Source: CBDAQA01 sp965247815 (lineage in GTDB: Bacteria > Planctomycetota > Phycisphaerae > Tepidisphaerales > Tepidisphaeraceae). From it: a DNA stretch of 64,000 nucleotides. A program made the position numbers and the translations under genes. How positions within the stretch are numbered: the first letter of the stretch is position 1; every line of letters starts with the position of its first letter. Below the pieces are notes generated by a model. It worked only from the letters and a program-made list of their open reading frames with translations, had not been told where the DNA came from and searched no databases. The DNA lies in contig CBDFHW010000009.1 of NCBI GenBank assembly GCA_965247815.1, forward strand, positions 248,001 through 312,000, read 5' to 3'. Below are positions 17,295 through 25,049 of the stretch, piece after piece.

Positions 17295-19955
17295 TTAGTC
17301 ATCACCTCCGAACGCCTCCGCGGCGGCGCGCAAGGCAGCGGTGGCCGCTGACGATCCATCGAGTTTCATCCGAACCGCGATCTGATCTACCGTCGAGCCG
17401 CGATACCCCGCTGAGATGTACTTGTGCAGCGGTATGAGGGACTTGAAGTTTGCTGGGTAGTAGTCGCCAAAGGTGCAGCCAACGCCTTTGCGCTCGGCCC
17501 CGTTGAACAGGTCGAGTAACTGGCGTTCCAGTCGCACGGGCAGGGCGTACGCGCGGAGCACGGCGGCATCCATTGCGAGCAGCGAGTCCCGGACTTCCGT
17601 GTTGGTCAGTGTAGATGCCGCATGGGGTGTAATGGGGCTGAACAAACCGGCCCGTGCGCCATTGTCAGCAACAACCCGAGTAGCGAGTTTGCGGTAATGC
17701 ATTGCGGCTTGCTCGATGGACCTTTCGTGGTCCTTAGACCGCGCAGGAACAGGCATTTTCCGCATCGTTCCGACGAGAATGTCCCGCTTCCCCAACATGT
17801 CGTAGGCAAAGGCATTGGCCAAGGGCGAGTTGAGTATGGCCCAGAGGTATAACGCGCTCGGGCTACCATCACTCGGACGGATTGCTAAGAAACGACTAGT
17901 GAGCGCCCGTCCATCCTCGTCAAGCGTAGCCTTTAACTTCCAAGGCTTTCGAGCGACCGGGCCGTAGTTCAACAGCACCTGCGGCTTTCCAACGGGCGCG
18001 CCAGCAACGATTCGATCAACGACGGAAGGGGCGAGATTGATACCGACCGGCTTAGGCAATCCGAAAATCGTCATAGAGTCGGTTACGTTGGCGTAACCAA
18101 TCGCTTCCCCCTGTCGCGGCGGGTCGTGGATCGTCCAAGACTCGCTTGTTAGCGCCGCGCCCCGATGAAATAAGCCCTGGCCAAGTGTCGCATATTTACC
18201 CAGCATCGGCATGGTGGCCAAATGCGCCCACACCTCGTCGAGTTCCGGTACCCGCAAATCCTTCTCGGAACTCGCCACAAAGCGGCTCAGAGGCACCTTA
18301 CGCTCCCACGAGAACGCTAGTCGTTCCTTGAACGCCTCCATGCCTGCTTCGCGCACACGGCGGTACATAAATGAGACCGCCGAGCTGCGCGGCTTCTTCT
18401 TCCGGCCCATGAGCACCGCCACCTCGTGGTCGGCATGCTCGAAGAGGTTGTCGGCAAAGACACTAATCTCGGAAAGATCAAAATCCCTGAGCAGTTCTTC
18501 GCGTACAACCTTCGACTCCTTGTCGTGTAGCACGCCAACGGGCAGGACTACGCCAAACACGCCGCCCGACGGAAGGTGGGGCAGCGTTCGCTTTAGCATC
18601 TCGATGGCCTTAGTGTTCGCCGTGACCTCTTCGCCCCTTGCGCTGTAGTGCTTACGCTGAGTGTCGGTGAACGCCTCATAGGGCGGATTTGAAAGGAGGA
18701 TTCGGACACGAGCACCGTCCTTGGACTCCTTTGTCATCTCCGTTTCTAGCACACCCGGCGTGAACATATCCTGCTGCTGAATCGCCCACGAGTTGCCATG
18801 CGGTTCGTCAGCGAGCGTTAGCGCGAGCTTGCCCAGTTCGATCGCGAACGGGTCCGCTTCAACTCCGCGCAGGTGCCTACGCATGTAATCGTGATCGGTC
18901 TTGCACTCGCCCTTGGCATCCCAACTGCGCAGCCATCGCATCGCGGCGGTGAGAAACGGCGCGTGCCCACACGCTGGCTCGAAGACCACGCGGTCGGCCG
19001 GTGCGATCTCTTCCACCATGCGCCACACCTGCGAGAGCATATGTTGGATGAGAACTGGGGGGGTGCTATGGATGCCCAGTTCCTTACGGATATCGTAGCG
19101 AACGCCTGACGTCCTGGACCTGCCGTTGCCCACCGCTTTGTCTAGCAGCGCATTTTCGTAAACATACGCGATTGACTCGCTCGAAACGTCCGCCAGCGAT
19201 CCACATCCGGCGATACTCGCCGCCATAGTATTGATGGCGCTTCGACCGGTGTTGCCGAACGGCGGAAGGCGATCCGTCACGCCGTGGTGTCGCCCGACGC
19301 GGTCGAAGACTTGGTCAACGTTGTTCAGGTCTATCTGCTTGAAGTTCGGAACACCCTTGTCGTGGAGCACCTTCGCGGCAAGTTGCCAGAAAACCGTGCG
19401 ATACACATCTTCCTGCGCTTGTCGCGAGTTAAGCCTCGCGCCAAGTGCGGAGTGCAGTCCGCTAATCGCATTCTCCACCAGCCGCAACAGAGTCTCGCCC
19501 CGATTCCTCTCCACAGCGGGCATTAGCCCCAAATCAAAAAACGTCATCTGCACCGGATTGGCAGTCGGTCGGCGAAGTTTTGCGTCGTAGATGGCGCTTG
19601 GGGCAAGTTCCGACTTGTGCACGCGGAAGAAGCCCGGCACATCCGCCCATTTGAACTGCTTGGGAGCTGTTGGTCCGCTCGGGCCTAGCCCGTACCAGTC
19701 AATCCCCAGCGAGTTGCAGACGAACACACTCGTCGCACCAAGATACTGCGCCTTGGCCGCCGATGACTTCGAGTCACCCTCCAACTCCACCGCCGCGAGG
19801 CATGCCGACCAACTATCCCACGGCTTGCCAGCAAAGGCGGCCACGTCAATCGTCGTCTCACCCACTTTGAACGGCCGCGCAATCTGCGCATCGCTATACC
19901 CGCACTTTCTCAAGTGCGGCACGAGCGCTTCTGCGTGTGGGGCGAGCTGCGGCAC
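17295..19955 (-). CDS. Large N6-adenine DNA methyltransferase (type IIG/BREX-PglX-like architecture)
   Basis: An 886-aa protein with a GTG start. Motif I is FEPACGHAPFL (about 325-335) and the catalytic motif is LSNPPYEAF with NPPY at 423-426, giving the gamma-like order (I before IV) of N6-adenine enzymes. The C-terminal half (about 560-860) is probably target recognition. The N-terminal 150 residues contain TTIDVAAF and CLAAVELEGD, which loosely recall a nuclease core, but I cannot find a convincing PD-(D/E)XK lysine. It forms an operon with the PIN protein, and no hsdR, hsdS or pgl genes are nearby. It may be a compact restriction or defence unit in which PIN supplies the nuclease. Confidence 0.8.
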   Translation of the reverse strand: MPQLAPHAEALVPHLRKCGYSDAQIARPFKVGETTIDVAAFAGKPWDSWSACLAAVELEGDSKSSAAKAQYLGATSVFVCNSLGIDWYGLGPSGPTAPKQFKWADVPGFFRVHKSELAPSAIYDAKLRRPTANPVQMTFFDLGLMPAVERNRGETLLRLVENAISGLHSALGARLNSRQAQEDVYRTVFWQLAAKVLHDKGVPNFKQIDLNNVDQVFDRVGRHHGVTDRLPPFGNTGRSAINTMAASIAGCGSLADVSSESIAYVYENALLDKAVGNGRSRTSGVRYDIRKELGIHSTPPVLIQHMLSQVWRMVEEIAPADRVVFEPACGHAPFLTAAMRWLRSWDAKGECKTDHDYMRRHLRGVEADPFAIELGKLALTLADEPHGNSWAIQQQDMFTPGVLETEMTKESKDGARVRILLSNPPYEAFTDTQRKHYSARGEEVTANTKAIEMLKRTLPHLPSGGVFGVVLPVGVLHDKESKVVREELLRDFDLSEISVFADNLFEHADHEVAVLMGRKKKPRSSAVSFMYRRVREAGMEAFKERLAFSWERKVPLSRFVASSEKDLRVPELDEVWAHLATMPMLGKYATLGQGLFHRGAALTSESWTIHDPPRQGEAIGYANVTDSMTIFGLPKPVGINLAPSVVDRIVAGAPVGKPQVLLNYGPVARKPWKLKATLDEDGRALTSRFLAIRPSDGSPSALYLWAILNSPLANAFAYDMLGKRDILVGTMRKMPVPARSKDHERSIEQAAMHYRKLATRVVADNGARAGLFSPITPHAASTLTNTEVRDSLLAMDAAVLRAYALPVRLERQLLDLFNGAERKGVGCTFGDYYPANFKSLIPLHKYISAGYRGSTVDQIAVRMKLDGSSAATAALRAAAEAFGGDD
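17301..17309 (-). promoter_or_regulatory. Exceptionally strong Shine-Dalgarno for the PIN gene
   Basis: On the minus strand GGAGGTGAT, a nine-base match to the anti-Shine-Dalgarno, lies 6 bases before the GTG start at 17294. It is embedded in the last codons (Gly-Gly-Asp-Asp) of the methyltransferase gene. It fixes the PIN start and points to strong, coupled translation. Confidence 0.75.
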
Positions 19956-20060
19956 GGCGGCGGTTTTCTCCAGGTAATCACGCGATTCAGAACCAGCGGT
20001 TCTAATCGGCTCGTTAATTAATTGTACGGGAGAAAGACGGTTCTGTGCGAGTCGGTGGGT

Positions 20061-20290
20061 GTAGAAAAAGTTAAATTGGTGCTCAGCTGCCTCGACTTTG
20101 ATTATCGGACAACATATTCGATCGCAAGATCGAGAAGCGTCCGCAACTCCACCGCTGCGAGCGTAAAAAGTTCAACTGGTGTCGTGTCACCCCGATTCTT
20201 GTTATCGGACCTGCACATCCTGTTGCCGAAGGGGCTGCCAGATTTCGCGATGACGATGGCAAACAGTCGAACCGCTTGTCCAGTTGTTTC
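20061..20290. repeat. Repeat units on the right flank of the PIN/methyltransferase module
   Basis: A partial unit (about 20061-20089), one full unit (20090-20189) and a third, decaying unit (20190 to about 20290) belong to the same family as the array at 16.3-16.7 kb. The full unit keeps AAAGTTCAACTGGTGTCG and GTGTCACCCC unchanged. Its hairpin reads TCGATC-GCAA-GATCGA instead of TCGGTC-GCAG-GACCGA: both sides of one base pair have changed, which preserves pairing. The surrounding gap (19956-20509) holds no supported gene. Confidence 0.8.
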
Positions 20291-20509
20291 CGCAGTGCAT
20301 ATCTGACATCTTCCCCGGTCTATTACCCGGAGATTCCGCCAGTCTGCTGCGGTGACTGCAACGAATCGGACCTTCGATCCATTCGATTTCATATGTCAAC
20401 ATCGCGTTTCCGGGAAGACTCCGGCAGTGATCGCTTTCCAATTCGGCTCGGTTTGGGTAGACACTCAGAAATTCAAAGTGGTATCTGAGCTAGACCGATA
20501 GATATCCGG

Positions 20510-21922
20510 GTGGATCTATTTATGGTGCCAGATCGGGACGACAACGCCGCTGGCGATCGGGCCGCAATGCCCGGCGATCATCGGCTGGTTTCCATTACCC
20601 CGGGGCCGACAGGGCTTATACCTTCTACCGCAGGGAGCGACCCGCTAGGGTTTCTGGGCGGCCTAATTAAACAGTACGGCGATGTGGTGCGGTATGAGAC
20701 CAAGTTCGGGCCGTCCTTCTTGTTTGTTCATCCCGAACATGTGGAGACGATCCTCCACCGCGAAAATTATCGACGCGCGTCATTGGTGAAAATGATGCTC
20801 GGTGACGGCCTGCTGGCCACGGACGGACCGCGCTGGCGATCACAGAGACGCCTGATGCAGAAGGACTTTCTTCCGGCGGCGGTTGCGCTATTCGTCGAAA
20901 TCATGACACGCGAGACCCGTGCAACGGTGAACGAATGGCAAGCCGCGGCTCACAACCACGCGGCGGTGGATATTACCGCGGCCATGACTCAGTTGACGTT
21001 GCGGATCGTCGTTGCTGCGCTGTTCAGTGAAGATTTAGACCAACCCACGTCGAGCGCCCTGTGCGAGGCGGTAACGCAGACCATCACCGATCTGGGTAAA
21101 ATTTCCTGGACGATCTTCGGTGTATCGGTCCAATTTTCGCCGAGCAGCACTGCAATCTTCTCGGCGGGAAAACAAGTCATTGATCGCACTTGCCATGGCA
21201 TGATCGCGCGCCGGCGCAGGCAGCCTGGTTCGCAACGCCCACGAGATCTGCTTACCTTGCTCATCGAAGCCGATACTGAAACCGGCCCCATGACAGATCG
21301 CGAATTGCGAGACGAACTGGTGACCATGCTGGTGGGTGGACACGAGACGACCGCTTTGGCGCTGGCCTGGACGTGGAAGCTGCTCGCGGACCACCCGGCA
21401 GTTGCGATTGAGATGTGCCGGGAGATTGATTCGGTGCTTGCTGGCCGGAATCCAACCCCGGCAGATCTGCAGAAGCTTCATTACGTGCGAGCGATTTTTC
21501 AGGAATCGATGCGGTTGTACCCACCCGTGTGGTACATGGCCCGCGTGGCCAATGAAAAGGACGTGTTGCACGGTCATGAGATTCCGCGTGACGCTTGCGT
21601 TTTGATCTCCCCATGGTTCACGCACCGGCATCCCGAATTTTGGAATAGTCCAGACCAATTCGATCCAATTCGGTTCATCAACCACAACCCGGGTTTGCGG
21701 GCGCGGTATGCTTATTTTCCGTTCGGCGGGGGCCGGCATCAATGTCTGGGACTGCACTTTTCGATGCTCGAAGGAGTACAGATTCTGGCTCAGATTGCAC
21801 AGCATTTTACCGTCAAGCCGATACAAGATCAGAACGTGCTGCCTGACCCTGGCATCACGCTGCGGCAAAAGCCATCGATGCGCGTGACAATCGTGCCTCG
21901 CACTGCGTCGGCGAAAGTGTGA
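20510..21922 (+). CDS. Cytochrome P450 (fatty-acid hydroxylase type)
   Basis: About 470 aa from GTG 20510; ATG 20522 is an alternative and neither has a clear ribosome-binding site. P450 signatures are complete: I-helix GGHETTALALAW, K-helix ESMR (followed by LYPPVW), PERF-like region near FDPIRF, and the haem loop FPFGGGRHQCLG with Cys412. The sequence style resembles CYP102/CYP4-like fatty-acid hydroxylases. The next gene, a fatty-acyl-AMP ligase, starts 3 bases after the stop, and an ACP-thioesterase follows, so the likely substrate is a carrier-bound or free fatty acyl chain. No redox partner is adjacent; the ferredoxin system at 44.9 kb could serve. Confidence 0.88.
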   Translation: MDLFMVPDRDDNAAGDRAAMPGDHRLVSITPGPTGLIPSTAGSDPLGFLGGLIKQYGDVVRYETKFGPSFLFVHPEHVETILHRENYRRASLVKMMLGDGLLATDGPRWRSQRRLMQKDFLPAAVALFVEIMTRETRATVNEWQAAAHNHAAVDITAAMTQLTLRIVVAALFSEDLDQPTSSALCEAVTQTITDLGKISWTIFGVSVQFSPSSTAIFSAGKQVIDRTCHGMIARRRRQPGSQRPRDLLTLLIEADTETGPMTDRELRDELVTMLVGGHETTALALAWTWKLLADHPAVAIEMCREIDSVLAGRNPTPADLQKLHYVRAIFQESMRLYPPVWYMARVANEKDVLHGHEIPRDACVLISPWFTHRHPEFWNSPDQFDPIRFINHNPGLRARYAYFPFGGGRHQCLGLHFSMLEGVQILAQIAQHFTVKPIQDQNVLPDPGITLRQKPSMRVTIVPRTASAKV

Positions 21923-21925
21923 TCG

Positions 21926-23680
21926 ATGTCCGCAGTTGTTTTAACCCTGCCAGATCTGGTGCGTCGCCGAGCGGCTTCGGACGACCGCGATCGTATCGCC
22001 TATACATTCCTGACCGACGGCAGAAACGACGCGCAATCCATCACCTGGTCGCAGTTGCATGAGCGGGCGGTTGGATTGGCGGCGTTGTGGCGTGAACGAG
22101 GCGTCACCAGCCGACCGGTGCTGCTGGCGATGGCATCGGGTCTGAGATTCGTCGAAGCGTTGCTGGCCTGCTGGTATGCCGGCGCGATTGCCGTTCCGGT
22201 CAGTCTTCCCCGGCACGCGCGTGTCAAGCATCGACTGGACCTTGTGGTCGGCAATGCCAACGCAAAATATGTCATCGGGTTGCCGGAAACGCGTCCCTTG
22301 TTCGCGTCGATGGAAGCGGCGACCTCCACAGAGTTGTCCTGGCTCGATCCTTATGAGAATGCCCCGTTATCTGATGCCGCTTCGTGTCCGTCTGATACCG
22401 CGCAGCCTGTAGCGTTATTACAATACACTTCCGGGTCGACCGGAACGCCTCGTGGTGTGATCGTGACACACGCAAACCTGATGCACAATTCGGCGGTGAT
22501 CGCCACTGCCTGCGGACACGGGCCGGGACAAACGATCGGCGGATGGCTGCCTTTGTTTCACGATATGGGTTTGGTCGGCTTGCTGATTCAGGCCGCTTAT
22601 TCCGGGGCACGTTGTGTTTTCATGTCGCCTGAACGGTTTCTGATGCGTCCGTGGTCGTGGCTGCAGATGATCACTGATTACAATATCTGCTCCAGCCCGG
22701 CTCCCAACTTTGCCTATGACTTCTGTGTGGACAGGGTGACCGAGCAGCAAAAAACCACGCTCGACCTCCGCGGGTGGAAGACGGCGATCAACGGCGCCGA
22801 GCCCGTCCGAGCACGCACACTCGAGCGATTTACCAGCGCGTTTCGCGGCTGCGGTTTTTCCAGAGCCGCATTCTTCCCCTGTTACGGTTTGGCAGAGTCG
22901 ACACTCTTGGTGACCGGAGTCCGGGTGAGTTCTGGCCAATTAAATCTACAAGTCACCGATGCGGTTGAAAGCTCGTGGAAGGAAGCATCAGGACGGGTTG
23001 GATGTGGTCCAGCACTCGGTGACAGCCAGATCGCAATTGCTGATCCGCAGACAAATCAGCCCGTTGCAACCGGTGAAATCGGTGAAATCTGGGTGGCCAG
23101 CAGCAGCTGCGCGCAGGGGTATTGGAATGACCCCACCGCCACGCAGATGACGTTTAAAGCCCGGCTTGGTGGTTCGGATACAAAGACCGACCAACGCGAT
23201 TGGCTTCGCACCGGCGACTTGGGATTCATCAAGGACGGACAGCTGTTTGTCACTGGCCGAATTCGCGATTTAATCATTATCGCCGGCCGCAATCTTTTTC
23301 CTGCCGACTTGGAACAGACAGCAGAATCGTCGCACCCTGCAGTCGCGTCATCAGGCGCGGCAGCGTTCTCCATTGAAATGGATCACACCGAGCGACTGGT
23401 GCTGGCGGTCGAACTTCGTCGCGACTTGTCAAAGCTCACCCTGCCACAAGCCGCGCAGGAGGTGGAGATGTTGTCGATTCGCCGGCGCGTCATTGAGGCG
23501 ATTACTTCCGAATATGGAGTGACACCGTTCGAAGTCTTATTGCTTCGCGCGGGAGCGTTGCCAAGAACCACCAGCGGGAAATTGCGACGAGTGACGACGC
23601 GCGACCAGTATCTCGGCCAGACGCTTGCACAATTTGAGTTCTCAAAAGGTGATTCATCACATGTCGGATTCAGCTCCTGA
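21926..23680 (+). CDS. Fatty-acyl-AMP ligase (FAAL)
   Basis: A 584-aa adenylate-forming enzyme. The phosphate loop is LLQYTSGSTGTPRGV (about 166-180), with core motifs GWLPLFHDMGLVG, NGAEPV, CYGLAESTL, WLRTGDLGF and the A10-type PRTTSGKLRR near the C-terminus. The layout matches FAAL/FadD32-type enzymes, which activate fatty acids as acyl-AMP and pass them to an ACP rather than to CoA. The ACP is encoded by the next gene, whose start overlaps this gene by 20 bases. Together with the upstream P450 this forms a three-gene operon. Confidence 0.88.
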   Translation: MSAVVLTLPDLVRRRAASDDRDRIAYTFLTDGRNDAQSITWSQLHERAVGLAALWRERGVTSRPVLLAMASGLRFVEALLACWYAGAIAVPVSLPRHARVKHRLDLVVGNANAKYVIGLPETRPLFASMEAATSTELSWLDPYENAPLSDAASCPSDTAQPVALLQYTSGSTGTPRGVIVTHANLMHNSAVIATACGHGPGQTIGGWLPLFHDMGLVGLLIQAAYSGARCVFMSPERFLMRPWSWLQMITDYNICSSPAPNFAYDFCVDRVTEQQKTTLDLRGWKTAINGAEPVRARTLERFTSAFRGCGFSRAAFFPCYGLAESTLLVTGVRVSSGQLNLQVTDAVESSWKEASGRVGCGPALGDSQIAIADPQTNQPVATGEIGEIWVASSSCAQGYWNDPTATQMTFKARLGGSDTKTDQRDWLRTGDLGFIKDGQLFVTGRIRDLIIIAGRNLFPADLEQTAESSHPAVASSGAAAFSIEMDHTERLVLAVELRRDLSKLTLPQAAQEVEMLSIRRRVIEAITSEYGVTPFEVLLLRAGALPRTTSGKLRRVTTRDQYLGQTLAQFEFSKGDSSHVGFSS

Positions 23681-24746
23681 TACTTCACCCATGAGTACCT
23701 CGCGATCGGCGAAAGAGATTCGAGACTACTTAATTACTGAGTTGTCGAAGTTGCTCGAGGTGGAGCCGGCAGCGATCGATCCGGCGGCCCCGCTGGATGA
23801 ACTTGGCGTCGACTCCCTGATGGCGCTCGGCATGGCCGGTGGCCTTGCCGGTTGGCTTGGTCGCGACGTACCGGTCACGCTGATGTGGGATTATCGATCA
23901 GTTCTAGCCATTTCAGATGCGTTGACGACGTCGGAGTTGCCCAAGCCGTTACCTGCGGGTGTGGTGGCGCTTCAATCGAGCGGAAGTTGTGTTCCCATTT
24001 TCGGTTTCCCCGGTCTCGCGGGGACGCCGCTGGCTTTTGCCGCGATGGCGTCCCAGGTGGATAAGGATCAACCTTTCTACGGCGTTGCTGTGCCCGGCTT
24101 TGAGGGTGTGCCCGGTTCTTACGAAAGTGTCGAGGAGATCGCCGCGGCCATGTTAGCTATGATCCGCCAGGTGCAGCCCAAGGGTCCTTATCGGCTCGCC
24201 GGTTACTGCTTCGGGGGTCTGCTCGCGTACGAGGCGGCCCGGCAGTTGGTGGCTACCGGTGAAGAAGTGTCCTTGCTGGCGATCTACGATGCCTTCACCA
24301 CAAAGGGCCGTTCGCCATTGCCGCGATGGAAGCGACTCTTCGTTCATCTGCGTCTGTTAGCTTTAGACCGGAGCCATCTCAAGCAGGTAGCTGGAAAAGC
24401 GTGGGGGGCAATTCTTTTGGGAAATCTAAATAAAGCCAAACCCGAATATTGGATCGAGGAGGTTCCTCCTGAGTTTGTCGCCGGCGCGCAGCTTTGGAAT
24501 ATCAATTCTATCGCGGCAGCGAAATATCAACCTAAAAGCTACGACGGCCCAATTATCTGGTTTCAGGCGACCGATCGGGCTAAATACAACGCCTTTTATA
24601 GGATGATGTCCTGCGGCGGGTGGAGCTGCTGCACAACGGGTGCTGTCACAACTGTTAAGCTACCCGGGAATCACGGCGACCTGATCGGACTAGCGCACGC
24701 CTTAACAGCCGCCCAGGCGCTTAGACCATTTCTTACGGAGTCGTAA
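23661..24746 (+). CDS. Acyl carrier protein - thioesterase didomain protein
   Basis: A 361-aa protein. ATG 23661 follows AAAAGGTGAT (23644-23653). Residues about 15-90 are an ACP/PCP domain with the 4'-phosphopantetheine serine at S52 (LGVDSLMALG). Residues about 110-360 are an alpha/beta thioesterase like PKS/NRPS releasing domains. The nucleophile elbow reads GYCFGG, so Cys183 replaces the usual Ser; the Asp is probably in IYDAF and the His in PGNHGDLIG. The FAAL would load a fatty acid on S52, the P450 could oxidise it, and the thioesterase would release it by hydrolysis, transfer or lactonisation. The exact product cannot be told. Confidence 0.85.
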   Translation: MSDSAPDTSPMSTSRSAKEIRDYLITELSKLLEVEPAAIDPAAPLDELGVDSLMALGMAGGLAGWLGRDVPVTLMWDYRSVLAISDALTTSELPKPLPAGVVALQSSGSCVPIFGFPGLAGTPLAFAAMASQVDKDQPFYGVAVPGFEGVPGSYESVEEIAAAMLAMIRQVQPKGPYRLAGYCFGGLLAYEAARQLVATGEEVSLLAIYDAFTTKGRSPLPRWKRLFVHLRLLALDRSHLKQVAGKAWGAILLGNLNKAKPEYWIEEVPPEFVAGAQLWNINSIAAAKYQPKSYDGPIIWFQATDRAKYNAFYRMMSCGGWSCCTTGAVTTVKLPGNHGDLIGLAHALTAAQALRPFLTES

Positions 24747-25049
24747 GTCGGCAGTGGTAGATTGGTCATTTCTAAAACCCGAAGTGGCCGGGGAATTCTG
24801 TCGGTACAGTTGCCGTCTCGGCAGCGAACCGTTTGACCGGTGTTTGTCGCCCCGACTGAATGCGGCCCGAAAAGAACGCCCGTCGCGCAGTATGAAAAGG
24901 CAGGCCGAATCTTTACCGCCGGAATAAAGCAGGACCGGGTTCTGAAACTCCGCCGCGACCTCGCGGAAGATGAGTATCGCCTCGGCTTCCAAAAGTTGAA
25001 GATGTTTCAGATGGTGGTTTATTAAGTCATCGCCTCCCAGCCACCACAC
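24702..25049 (-). pseudogene. Truncated cysD (sulfate adenylyltransferase subunit 2) remnant
   Basis: Up to 115 codons read leftwards. The first about 55 match the N-terminus of CysD/PAPS-reductase-type PP-loop proteins: HLQLLEAEAILIFREVAAEF followed by QNPVLLYSGGKDSACLFIL, including the SGGKDS ATP-binding loop. After about residue 60 the similarity disappears into unrelated sequence that overlaps the repeat copy. Full CysD is about 300 aa, so the gene is truncated at its 3' side. It begins within the end of dabA, which suggests it was once the third gene of the dab operon. It should not be functional. Confidence 0.7.
24750..24872. repeat. Diverged copy of the 100-bp intergenic repeat
   Basis: CGAAGTGGCCGGGGAATTCTG and, further on, GTTTGACCGGTGTTTGTCG plus CCCCGACTGAAT align by eye with the AGTGTCCCCAATTCTG and GTTCAACTGGTGTCG ... 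CCCCGATTTGAT blocks of the tandem units. It lies just after the ACP-thioesterase gene, on top of the end of the cysD remnant. Identity is partial, so this is a moderate call. Confidence 0.45.

Noticed and set aside
21035..21868. 277-codon minus-strand frame opposite the first P450
   Set aside because: The plus strand carries all P450 signatures; the opposite frame has no motif.
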